Positions 1 to 6,436 of a stretch of 10,952 nucleotides of DNA are shown piece after piece. The translations under genes and the position numbers were made by a program. The stretch is from Nitrospiraceae bacterium (GTDB lineage Bacteria; Nitrospirota; Nitrospiria; Nitrospirales; Nitrospiraceae): assembly GCA_025934615.1 (NCBI GenBank), contig JAICXS010000024.1, forward strand, positions 1 through 10,952. Direction: 5' to 3'. The notes under the pieces were generated by a model that saw only the letters and a program-made list of their open reading frames with translations, had not been told where the DNA came from and ran no database searches. How positions within the stretch are numbered: position 1 is the first letter of the stretch; each line of letters begins with the position of its first letter.

Positions 1-574
1 CGAAGTTCTGCATGTTGCGGGCCCCGATCTGGATGATGTCGACTTTTTGCAAAAACAGCTCAATGTCTCGGGTATCCAAAATTTCGCTGACGATGGGGAG
101 TCCCGTCTGTCGCTTAGCTTCCAAGAGATAATCGAGCCCTTCGCGACCGACGCCTTGGAACGAGTACGGAGAAGTCCGTGGCTTGTACGCGCCGCCTCGC
201 AAAATGCCCGCACCGCTGGCTTTGACATCATGGGCAATTCCAGCCGTCACTTCAATTTTCTCGACCGCGCACGGTCCGGCCATGATCGCCAATTTCTTCC
301 CGCCGATCTTGACCCCACCGATATCGATAACCGTATTGTCGCGCTTGAACTCACGGCTCACGAGCTTCCACGGCGCGAGAATCGGCGTCACGCTTTCCAC
401 GCCGGGGAAGGCCGTCAAGGGCTGGTTCTGCAAGATGCGATCGTCCCCGATCACGCCGATGATTGTCCGTTCTTCCCCCGTCGAAATATGCGACTTCAAC
501 CCCAACTCTCGGAGTCGATCCAAGACGTGATCAATTTCTCGTTCAGTTGCTTCTGGTTTTAAGACGATAATCAT
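1..574 (-). CDS. aroF: DAHP synthase (3-deoxy-7-phosphoheptulonate synthase), C-terminus beyond window
   Basis: First enzyme of the shikimate pathway: it condenses phosphoenolpyruvate and erythrose-4-phosphate to DAHP in the cytoplasm. The first 191 codons are present, starting MIIVLKPEATEREIDHVL. Residues 1 to about 67 look like the ferredoxin-like (ACT-like) regulatory domain of Thermotoga-type enzymes. The catalytic barrel then begins with KLVSREF, AGPCAVE (99-105, with the conserved metal-ligand cysteine), LRGGAYKPRTSPYSFQG and IIQIGARNMQNF at the edge. The whole family protein is about 340 residues, so a little over half is visible. The ATG at 574 is preceded by GAGAGGAAGG, a good ribosome binding site. 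It is the third gene of a pheA-hisC-aroF run, 22 bases after hisC. The regulatory domain suggests feedback inhibition by an aromatic amino acid; which one cannot be read from the sequence. Confidence 0.96.
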   Translation of the reverse strand, partial: MIIVLKPEATEREIDHVLDRLRELGLKSHISTGEERTIIGVIGDDRILQNQPLTAFPGVESVTPILAPWKLVSREFKRDNTVIDIGGVKIGGKKLAIMAGPCAVEKIEVTAGIAHDVKASGAGILRGGAYKPRTSPYSFQGVGREGLDYLLEAKRQTGLPIVSEILDTRDIELFLQKVDIIQIGARNMQNF

Positions 575-596
575 AACCTTCCTCTCGGTGCTCAGC

Positions 597-1673
597 TCAA
601 GACAGGACGTTCTTGAGCGCATCTAAAAAGTAACGATTCTCTTCCGGCAAACCGATAGTCACTCTGAGCAAGCGCCCTTCGATATGTCGCACAATGATCC
701 CTCGGCGAAGCAACGCATCGAACACGACACGCCCGTCCCGACCCACATCAAAGAACAGAAAGTTGGCTTGGCTGGGCAACGGCTGAAACCCGAGCGCGAC
801 GAGGCCGGCCTTGACCGTGGCCATTTCCGACGCATTGAGCACGCGGCTTCGCGCGACATGCTCATCATCGTGCAATGCAGCCAGGGCGGCGCCTTGCGCC
901 ATGGTGTTCACATTGAACGGAGGGCGGACGCGATTCAAATACCCTGCAATTTCAGGCGTGGTCAATCCATAGCCGACCCGCAATCCGGCAAGGCCGTAGA
1001 TCTTTGAGAACGTCCGCAGGATGATCGCGTTGCGCTGCTGTAGCACCCAGCTCAAACTGTCCGGAAAATCTCGATCCTGAACATATTCGTAATAGGCTTC
1101 GTCGAAGACAACGATGGCATCGTCCGGCACACGCTGCATGAAAGCATGGACATCCGCGGCGGTGACCATCGTACCGGTCGGATTATTGGGATTGCAGATG
1201 AAGATGAGCCGCGTCCTGGCTGTGATCGCGTCCGCCATCGCTTGCAGGTCATGGCGCCATTGCTTAAGTGGGACGATCACGGGCTTGCCATGTGCCGCCG
1301 TCACTTCCATTTTGTAAATGACGAATGTCTGATCCGCCATCACGGCTTCGTCGCCGGGCGAGAGAAATGCTCGCGCCAACAGCCCAAGAATTTCATCGGA
1401 GCCATTGCCGAGGATCACATGGTCGGAAGACAGCTTATAACGATCTGCCAGCGCAGCACGAAGACGATACGCTCCTCCGTCCGGATAGCGATGAAGCGTG
1501 GCGGCGGCACCAGCCAAGACAGCCATGGCCTTTGGCGATGGTCCTAGAGGATTTTCATTCGACGCCAGTTTGATCGCGCGTGGAATGCCCAGTTCGCGCT
1601 CCAGTTCATCAATGGGCTTCCCCGGCACGTATGGAACCAGAGAGGCAATGTGCGAATGAATGTTCAATGGCAT
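597..1673 (-). CDS. hisC: Histidinol-phosphate / aromatic aminotransferase (PLP fold type I)
   Basis: PLP-dependent aminotransferase of the HisC family, 358 residues, full length. Visible motifs: SNENPLGPSP (38-47), RYPDGGAYRLR (62-72), GNGSDEIL (89-96), NPNNPTGT (161-168), FDEAYYEY (190-197), and TFSKIYGLAGLRVGYG with the Schiff-base lysine at 224. Family knowledge: HisC converts imidazole acetol phosphate to histidinol phosphate, and some members also transaminate phenylpyruvate or 4-hydroxyphenylpyruvate. It sits between pheA and aroF with no other histidine gene in view, so an aromatic role is a reasonable inference. Its ATG lies two bases after the pheA stop (TGA-TC-ATG) and has no clear ribosome binding site, which suggests translational coupling to pheA. 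The exact substrate cannot be told from the sequence. Confidence 0.94.
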   Translation of the reverse strand: MPLNIHSHIASLVPYVPGKPIDELERELGIPRAIKLASNENPLGPSPKAMAVLAGAAATLHRYPDGGAYRLRAALADRYKLSSDHVILGNGSDEILGLLARAFLSPGDEAVMADQTFVIYKMEVTAAHGKPVIVPLKQWRHDLQAMADAITARTRLIFICNPNNPTGTMVTAADVHAFMQRVPDDAIVVFDEAYYEYVQDRDFPDSLSWVLQQRNAIILRTFSKIYGLAGLRVGYGLTTPEIAGYLNRVRPPFNVNTMAQGAALAALHDDEHVARSRVLNASEMATVKAGLVALGFQPLPSQANFLFFDVGRDGRVVFDALLRRGIIVRHIEGRLLRVTIGLPEENRYFLDALKNVLS

Positions 1674-1675
1674 GA

Positions 1676-2758
1676 TCAGCTATGGATGGGATAGGATCCA
1701 AGAATCTTCATGAAGAGGCATCGTCCCTTGATTTCTTCCAGTGCCTTCTTGACCCGATCTTCATCGACATGCCCTTCAATGTCTACGAAAAAAAGGTATT
1801 CCCACGCCTTGCGTCTGGAGGGACGTGACTCGATCTTCGTCAAGTTAATGCCGTTCGAGGCGAAGGGTCGCAACAAATCGTACAGCGCGCCTACCTTGTC
1901 TTTGACCGATAACATAACGGACGTCTTATCTTTGCCCGTCCGCTCAGGCGGCTTCTGGGACAGCACCAAAAAACGGGTGAAATTATTGACATTGTCCTCG
2001 ATCCGAGATCGGACCACTTTCAGACCGTACAATTCACCTGCAAGTTCCGACGCAATCGCGGCGACCGTCGAATCATTGGCGCTCAGTTCGGCCGCGCGCG
2101 CCGTGCTCGGCACTTCCGCGACGGGAATCTTCGGCACATTGGTTTCAAGCCAATTGCGACACTGCGCAATCGCATGGGGATGAGAGTAAATAGTAGCGAT
2201 ATCCTCTATGCGTCCTGTTTTGGACAGAAGGTGGTGTGAAACCTCCTGCAGTACCTCTCCATAAATGACAAGATTCGAGTCAATGAACATATCCAAGGTA
2301 TGGTTGACGACTCCTTCGGTGGAGTTCTCAATCGGGACGATTCCGAAATGCGCCCGGTCGCGTTCAACCTCGTTGAACACTTCCTTGATGCTGGTGACGG
2401 GGAGATACTGCGCCGAATTTCCGAATTTCTGTAGACACGCCAGATGGGTGAACGTCGCCCGTGGGCCGAGATAGGCGACCTTCTGAGGCCCTTCCAATGA
2501 CAGAGAGGCGGACATGATTTCGCGGTACACGGACCGGATCGCCTCATTGGGAAATGGCCCCGTGTTCGCCTGCGTGAGGCGGTCGATGATTTCAGCTTCG
2601 CGGCGCGGTGTGTGGAGATGGGCATTCGCCTCGGCGCTCTTTTTTAATTTGCCGATTTCAACGACGTTCTTAGAGCGCTCATTGAGCAGCCGCAAGAGAT
2701 CGTCATCGAGCTGATCGATCGCCTTCCGAAAAGACGCGATATCTTTTTGATCATCCAT
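1676..2758 (-). CDS. pheA: Bifunctional chorismate mutase / prephenate dehydratase (P-protein)
   Basis: Converts chorismate to prephenate and then to phenylpyruvate for phenylalanine synthesis. With the ATG at 2758 the protein is 360 residues, the usual P-protein length. An AroQ chorismate mutase domain occupies about 1-90, with R11, R28 and K39 at the positions used by the E. coli enzyme. The dehydratase domain spans about 93-270 and carries VAYLGPRATFTH, GIVPIENSTEG (139-149) and NFTRF (259-263). A C-terminal ACT domain has GAL (290-292) and ESRP (310-313), the phenylalanine-binding motifs, so feedback inhibition by phenylalanine is expected. An in-frame GTG at 2812 would add 18 residues, but it has no ribosome binding site and those residues are unlike the family. 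The ATG has GAGGG about ten bases upstream. First gene of the pheA-hisC-aroF unit, with its own promoter upstream. Confidence 0.95.
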   Translation of the reverse strand: MDDQKDIASFRKAIDQLDDDLLRLLNERSKNVVEIGKLKKSAEANAHLHTPRREAEIIDRLTQANTGPFPNEAIRSVYREIMSASLSLEGPQKVAYLGPRATFTHLACLQKFGNSAQYLPVTSIKEVFNEVERDRAHFGIVPIENSTEGVVNHTLDMFIDSNLVIYGEVLQEVSHHLLSKTGRIEDIATIYSHPHAIAQCRNWLETNVPKIPVAEVPSTARAAELSANDSTVAAIASELAGELYGLKVVRSRIEDNVNNFTRFLVLSQKPPERTGKDKTSVMLSVKDKVGALYDLLRPFASNGINLTKIESRPSRRKAWEYLFFVDIEGHVDEDRVKKALEEIKGRCLFMKILGSYPIHS

Positions 2759-2777
2759 ATACTGACGACCCTCGCGA

Positions 2778-2803
2778 AGGCTGCAGGTTGCGGACCACAG
2801 CCT
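2778..2803 (-). promoter_or_regulatory. Stem-loop in the pheA 5' leader
   Basis: On the minus strand AGGCTG (2803-2798) pairs exactly with CAGCCT (2783-2778), and an inner GGT/ACC pair closes a five-base loop. It falls inside the roughly 68-base leader between the predicted pheA start of transcription and its ATG. No run of T follows, and no phenylalanine- or tyrosine-rich leader peptide is visible, so a classical attenuator is not supported. It may simply be a leader structure. Confidence 0.3.
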
Positions 2804-2832
2804 CAGCCGCACGGTGACAAAAGGAAAGTACG

Positions 2833-2862
2833 ATCATACAGAAAAGCGCGGGAGAATTTCAA
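2833..2862 (-). promoter_or_regulatory. Sigma-70-type promoter for pheA-hisC-aroF
   Basis: On the minus strand TTGAAA (2862-2857) is followed after 18 bases by TATGAT (2838-2833). Each hexamer matches the consensus at five of six positions. Transcription would start near 2826, giving a leader of about 68 bases before the pheA ATG. The site lies just downstream of the ruvB terminator candidate, as expected for the start of a new transcription unit. It is the best promoter-like pair found in the window. Confidence 0.6.
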
Positions 2863-2890
2863 GGATATCAAAGGGATTTGTGCGCTCAGG

Positions 2891-2911
2891 CAAAATGCCC
2901 GCGCAGGGCAC
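2891..2911 (-). terminator. Weak intrinsic terminator after ruvB
   Basis: On the minus strand TGCCC and GGGCA form a five-pair stem around a five-base loop, followed directly by TTTT; a closing G-U pair may extend it. It begins about 20 bases after the ruvB stop. A separate 14-base perfect palindrome, GGCTCTCCAGAGCC (2917-2930), touches the last base of the ruvB stop codon. The stem and T-run are short, so termination may be partial. Confidence 0.4.
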
Positions 2912-2929
2912 GCGCTGGCTCTCCAGAGC

Positions 2930-3934
2930 CTAGGACAGCAAATCCTTCATTTTTCCGAAGTGTTCAAACGCGAGCCGAGTCGCATGCCGCCCGCGGGCGG
3001 TACGTTCGAGGTATCCGGATTGAATGAGAAATGGTTCATAGACATCTTCTAACGTGGTCTTTTCTTCGTTAACGGCGGCCGCCAGCGATTCGACGCCGAC
3101 CGGTCCACCCCTAAATTTTTCGAGAACGGCCAAGAGAATTTTGCGATCCATGTCGTCAAAACCGGCTGAATCGATGCCGAGCCATTCAAGGGCGTCGTGA
3201 GCCACCTCGCGCGTGATATGGCCGTGCGCTTTGATCTGGGCAAAGTCACGCGCACGCTTGATCAAGCGATTGACGATTCGGGGAGTTCCACGTGCGCGAT
3301 GCGCGATCTCTGACGCGCCCTCACGATCCATCGGTACCCCCAGCAAGCCGGCAGATCGTGTCACGATAATTTCAAGTTCTGTCGGCGAATAGAACTCGAG
3401 GCGATGGACCAGCCCGAATCGTTCCCGGAGCGGCGACGTAAGCGCGCCGGCTCGTGTCGTGGCGCCGATGAGTGTAAAGCGCGGGAGGTCTAACTTGATG
3501 GTGCGCGTGGACGGGCCTTGCCCGATAACCAAGTCGAGCTGGTAGTCTTCCATGGCCGGGTAGAGGGCTTCTTCCACCGATCCGGGAAGCCGGTGAATTT
3601 CGTCGATAAACAGCACGTCGCCTTCCTGAAGATTAGTCAGAATAGCCGCCAAGTCACCGGCATGTGCGAGAACCAACCCGGATGTCGAACGGATCGATAC
3701 GCCCATTTCGCGGGCGATAATATGGGCGATGGTGGTCTTTCCCAATCCGGGCGGACCATAAAATATGGCGTGGTCCAAGGCCTCGCCACGCCGCTTGGCC
3801 GCTTCAATGCAGATTCGCAACGATTCTTTCATCCGCGTCTGACCGACGTATTCCTCCAACGTGTGCGGGCGTAACGCCGTATCGAGTCTATGTTCTTCGT
3901 CCGCTAATTGCCCGTTCACGATACGATCCGTCAT
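2930..3934 (-). CDS. ruvB: Holliday junction branch-migration ATPase RuvB
   Basis: Hexameric AAA+ motor that, with RuvA, drives branch migration of Holliday junctions in recombinational repair. From the ATG at 3934 it is 334 residues, the normal length. Visible: the RuvB N-terminus LRPHTLEEYVGQ (21-32), Walker A GPPGLGKT (60-67), Walker B LFIDEIHRL (D111, E112), sensor LIGATTRAG (155-163), SPLRERFG with the arginine finger R170, and the C-terminal winged helix GGPVGVESLA and YLERTARGR. The reading frame stays open upstream to 4066, but those residues are unlike RuvB, and this ATG has AGGG five bases upstream. One local oddity: the usually proline-rich SGP segment reads SGLVLAHAGDLAA (85-97). 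It lies 49 bases after the cysteine-rich gene and ends the yebC-ruvA-ruvB run. Confidence 0.97.
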   Translation of the reverse strand: MTDRIVNGQLADEEHRLDTALRPHTLEEYVGQTRMKESLRICIEAAKRRGEALDHAIFYGPPGLGKTTIAHIIAREMGVSIRSTSGLVLAHAGDLAAILTNLQEGDVLFIDEIHRLPGSVEEALYPAMEDYQLDLVIGQGPSTRTIKLDLPRFTLIGATTRAGALTSPLRERFGLVHRLEFYSPTELEIIVTRSAGLLGVPMDREGASEIAHRARGTPRIVNRLIKRARDFAQIKAHGHITREVAHDALEWLGIDSAGFDDMDRKILLAVLEKFRGGPVGVESLAAAVNEEKTTLEDVYEPFLIQSGYLERTARGRHATRLAFEHFGKMKDLLS

Positions 3935-3983
3935 GTCTTCCCTGGAAACCCGGTACATGGATAACCGAACACGCTTCGTCGAC

Positions 3984-4496
3984 TCATTCGCTTTTCTTCT
4001 CCGGAGAGGGGCGGAACTTCGGTGGCGGAGGAATGGCCCCTTGGCCGGGAGCGACCGTAGACCCACAGTTCGGAGGACAGGTAATCCCGCCTTGGTTGGG
4101 ATCGGGCATGGTGCTTTGCATCTTCTCGAGCTGGCACTGCGTCATACGGCCTCCGTCGGTATTGCCGCAACGGGCCGGACTTGAGGAACTACCGACTTGC
4201 CGATACCCATCTGGGCACGAGCCGCATACGGAGAGGATGTTTGCCCCCAATGGCACGCACTGCACAACTGTCGGATCGCCATCTTTGCAAATCTTTGCGT
4301 CGGTTGTGACACCGGTTGTCGCATATCCTTCGGGACAGGACCCACAGGTCATTCTGGCGCTCTTTGGTTCGGTACCGTCTTCAGCACGGAGTGCGGTTGG
4401 GAAACAGAGCAGCAGTAGCATCGCCCCTGCCAAGCCATGCCATAGCGTGAGCGAATACAGATATCGGCTCACTCGTTCGGTCGTGCGCGTTCTCAT
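3984..4496 (-). CDS. Exported cysteine-rich protein with two tandem CGSCP repeats
   Basis: Unrecognised protein of 170 residues. The N-terminus has basic residues and a hydrophobic core (LAGAMLLLLCFPTALRA), so it looks like a signal peptide, probably cut after A38. Two repeats follow, 40 residues apart. The first is CGSCPEGY (51-58) then C70 and C80; the second is CGSCPDGY (91-98) then C110 and C121. The cysteine spacings are C-x2-C-x15-C-x9-C and C-x2-C-x15-C-x10-C. Two more cysteines (C140, C144) and a proline-rich charged tail ending PSPEKKSE complete it. The cysteine pairs suggest disulfides outside the cytoplasm, or metal binding. Its ATG is six bases after the ruvA stop, with AAGGGGG overlapping that stop, so it is translated with ruvA even though an exported protein has no obvious part in branch migration. 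Confidence 0.8.
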   Translation of the reverse strand: MRTRTTERVSRYLYSLTLWHGLAGAMLLLLCFPTALRAEDGTEPKSARMTCGSCPEGYATTGVTTDAKICKDGDPTVVQCVPLGANILSVCGSCPDGYRQVGSSSSPARCGNTDGGRMTQCQLEKMQSTMPDPNQGGITCPPNCGSTVAPGQGAIPPPPKFRPSPEKKSE

Positions 4497-4502
4497 GAGT
4501 GC

Positions 4503-5111
4503 CTACCCCCTTGCCAGCTCCTTCAGTGTTTCACGAATCAGGTCCTTAAGAGGAATCGGGCTGGATTGAGATTGAGTGATTCGCTTGATGATGTCTTTTG
4601 CTTCTTGGGCGCGATACCCGAGATTGACTAGCGCAGAGAGCGCATCCTCATGTAAACGCGACGAGGGATCACTCGTTACGTGTACCGTAGCAGAAGGCAT
4701 GGCATGCAACCGTTCCACTTTGTCTTTCAATTCCAGAACCATGCGCCCGGCTGATTTCTTCCCGATTCCCGGCACGGTCGCCAGCTTCTCCATATCACCG
4801 GCCTGAATGGCGGAAACCAGATCCGTCACGCTTAATGTGGAAAGGACGCTGAGCGCCAGTTTCGGGCCAATGCCGGAAATCCCGGTCAAGAGAACAAACG
4901 CGTCCTTCTCTGTGATGGTCAAAAATCCGAACAACTGAATGGCGTCTTCGCGAAGATGCGTATGGACCCGCAGAGAGGCCGACTGATCGACATCCGGAAG
5001 AGAATAGAACGTGCTGAGTGGAATAAAGACTTCGTAGCCGACGCCTTGGACGTCGAGGGTAATCTGGGACGGAGACTTAAAGGCCAGCCGGCCGGTCAGC
5101 GCGCCGATCAT
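4503..5111 (-). CDS. ruvA: Holliday junction DNA-binding protein RuvA
   Basis: Tetrameric protein that binds the four-way junction and loads RuvB. The 202 residues match the usual length. The N-terminal OB-fold (MIGALTGRLAFKSP, then VQGVGYEVFIPL) carries the acidic pin E55-D56 in HLREDAIQLFGF. Two helix-hairpin-helix motifs follow, GISGIGPKLAL (77-87) and VPGIGKKSAGRMV (113-125). A C-terminal domain ending PLKDLIRETLKELARG would contact RuvB. No clear ribosome binding site precedes the ATG; the bases upstream are a short heptamer repeat. A 28-codon reading frame ends on the ruvA start in an ATGA overlap, which might supply translational coupling. It follows yebC by 94 bases, with no ruvC between them. 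Confidence 0.97.
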   Translation of the reverse strand: MIGALTGRLAFKSPSQITLDVQGVGYEVFIPLSTFYSLPDVDQSASLRVHTHLREDAIQLFGFLTITEKDAFVLLTGISGIGPKLALSVLSTLSVTDLVSAIQAGDMEKLATVPGIGKKSAGRMVLELKDKVERLHAMPSATVHVTSDPSSRLHEDALSALVNLGYRAQEAKDIIKRITQSQSSPIPLKDLIRETLKELARG

Positions 5112-5123
5112 CTGATCAGCAGT

Positions 5124-5144
5124 ACCGAGTGCTGAATGCTGAGT
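5124..5144. repeat. Degenerate heptamer tandem repeat (CAGC type), copy 1
   Basis: On the minus strand three consecutive seven-base units read ACTCAGC, ATTCAGC and ACTCGGT. They fill part of the 94-base gap between yebC and ruvA, a dozen bases upstream of the ruvA ATG. The same kind of CAGC-ending unit recurs at 8134-8160. Confidence 0.5.
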
Positions 5145-5205
5145 GTGGAATAGGAGCTACTTAAGATGCGCGCCTCTTGACGTTCATCGCTCATTACAGG
5201 TTCCG

Positions 5206-5961
5206 CTACCCGGCCGCAGCGGCGACTTTTTCCATGATCTCTTCGGGGATATCGAAGTTGGCGTTCACCTTTTGCACATCATCGTGCTCGTCGAGGATTT
5301 CCATGAGCCGTAACATTTGCTCAGCAGGCTTTTCCTCCAGCCGAATATAATTCTGTGGGACGTACGTCACCTCGGCTACAGCCGTCTCAATCTTGGCGTC
5401 GCTCAAGGCCTTTTTGACGGCCTCGAAGTCGTGAGGGGCCGTGATAATTTCAAAGGTCTTCTCATCACTCTTCACATCTTCCGCTCCGGCTTCAAGCGCC
5501 AATGACAACAGTTGATCTTCGTCTACTTTTCCCTTGTCAACGGTCAGCAAGCCCTTTTTGTGGAATTGCCAGGCGACCGATCCTGCCTCGGCCATATTGC
5601 CGCCGTTTTTGGTCAGGATATTTCGGATCTCTGCGACGGTCCGGTTTCGGTTATCTGACGTGATCTCCAGCAAGACGGCCGTTCCACCGGGACCATAGCC
5701 TTCCAATGAAAATTCTTCATAGGTCACACCGGGCAATTCACCAGTACCGCGCATGACGGCTTTCTTCAGCGTATCGCCCGGCATATTCGCGTCTTTCGCC
5801 TTCGCGATCGCGAGCCGCAAGCGTGGATTTCCATCGGGATCTCCCCCCGTACGAGCCGCAATGGTCAGCTCACGGATGAGGCGGGTAAAGACCTTTCCCC
5901 GCTTCGCGTCCACAGAAGCTTTATGTCGTTTGACGGTAGCCCAATGGCTGTGGCCACCCAT
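5206..5961 (-). CDS. yebC: YebC/TACO1 family protein (translation factor or transcriptional regulator)
   Basis: Full-length member of the YebC/PmpR/TACO1 family, 251 residues. The signature N-terminus MGGHSHWATVKRHKASVDAK is followed by RGKVFTRLIRELTIAAR, NMPGDTLKKAVMRGTG, YEEFSLEGYGPGG (81-93), the central ITSDNRNRTVAEIR, and an acidic C-terminal part (EILDEHDDVQKVNANFDIPEE). Family members have been described as transcription regulators and, in mitochondria and some bacteria, as helpers for translating difficult peptide stretches; the sequence does not decide between these. The ATG has an excellent ribosome binding site, AAGGAGG, five bases upstream. It is the first gene of the yebC-ruvA-ruvB run, a common bacterial neighbourhood. 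A repeat element begins directly behind the ribosome binding site, so the promoter is either within that element or further upstream. Confidence 0.96.
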   Translation of the reverse strand: MGGHSHWATVKRHKASVDAKRGKVFTRLIRELTIAARTGGDPDGNPRLRLAIAKAKDANMPGDTLKKAVMRGTGELPGVTYEEFSLEGYGPGGTAVLLEITSDNRNRTVAEIRNILTKNGGNMAEAGSVAWQFHKKGLLTVDKGKVDEDQLLSLALEAGAEDVKSDEKTFEIITAPHDFEAVKKALSDAKIETAVAEVTYVPQNYIRLEEKPAEQMLRLMEILDEHDDVQKVNANFDIPEEIMEKVAAAAG

Positions 5962-5974
5962 ACTCCCCTCCTTA

Positions 5975-6056
5975 GCAGGCTGCTGAAAAGACCCACCAAC
6001 TTCGCGCTCGATTCACTAGATGGGCCCCTTTGAGATGGCCCTTTTGAGCACCCTGC
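5975..6056. repeat. Short repeat element bounded by GCAGG/CCTGC, copy A
   Basis: The plus strand reads GCAGG at 5975-5979 and CCTGC at 6052-6056, a five-base terminal inverted repeat around about 80 bases. Its left end (GCAGGCTGCTGAAAAG, then CCACCAACTTCG) resembles the left end of the element at 9120 (GCAGGGCGTCGTGAAAAG, then CCAGCGGCG). It contains the palindrome AGCAG-G-CTGCT (5974-5984) and an imperfect 16-base duplication (6018-6034 and 6033-6048). It abuts the yebC ribosome binding site. That this is an interspersed genomic family is inference. Confidence 0.45.
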
Positions 6057-6105
6057 CACTGAAGTGTTCAATGAAAGCTGGTCTAACACACTCAGAAGAG
6101 GGGTG

Positions 6106-6432
6106 TCAATGAAGGGCCCGGAGAGGACGAGGAGGTTGCTGAAAGGTCTTTGCAGTGCGGACGGCATCGGTAATGCTCCACATCGCAATTGCCGCGAGCG
6201 GCAGCATCCGCAGCATAACGCTGCCAACATTGATTGGACTCCCCTGAGCACCCAGGAAGACGCTTTGAAACAGGGTCATTGTTTCGGAGGTCACGCCCAG
6301 ACCGGCATCGATCACCAGCGTGGCAACTAGGAAACCGGCTCCTTTGCCCCATTGACGATTGTAGAATTGCCCGAGTCCCGGCAGCACGGCAGATAAAAGG
6401 GCGGCCACTTTGGGGGAGCGATCGATTGACAT
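6106..6432 (-). CDS. Small membrane protein of unknown function, PGLGQFYN motif
   Basis: Protein of 108 residues with about three hydrophobic segments (roughly 8-20, 32-48 and 69-88). The N-terminus SPKVAALLSAVLPGLGQFYNRQWGKG resembles the motif shared by TM2-like and DUF5683-like small membrane proteins, in which a proline-glycine turn and GQFYN link two helices. No function is known to me. The upstream gene ends TAA-GGAG-ATG into this one, with only four bases between stop and start, so translation is coupled. The GGAG lies right against the ATG, which is too close for normal initiation and fits termination-reinitiation. The C-terminus is basic and proline-rich (QQPPRPLRALH). Confidence 0.75.
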   Translation of the reverse strand: MSIDRSPKVAALLSAVLPGLGQFYNRQWGKGAGFLVATLVIDAGLGVTSETMTLFQSVFLGAQGSPINVGSVMLRMLPLAAIAMWSITDAVRTAKTFQQPPRPLRALH

Positions 6433-6436
6433 CTCC

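Noticed and set aside
47..562. Open plus-strand frame of 171 codons opposite aroF
   Set aside because: Antisense to a well-conserved DAHP synthase; its translation is rich in Arg, Asp and His with no recognisable motif. It is a by-product of GC-rich codon use.
1146..1547. Open plus-strand frame opposite hisC
   Set aside because: Lies fully inside a conserved aminotransferase gene on the other strand and has no family resemblance.
2759..2812. 18-codon N-terminal extension of PheA from a GTG
   Set aside because: No ribosome binding site; the extra residues are unlike the family, while the ATG at 2758 gives the E. coli-like numbering of chorismate mutase residues.
3935..4066. 44-codon N-terminal extension of RuvB overlapping the cysteine-rich gene
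   Set aside because: The residues are Arg-rich and unlike RuvB, and the ATG at 3934 has a ribosome binding site and gives the canonical N-terminus.
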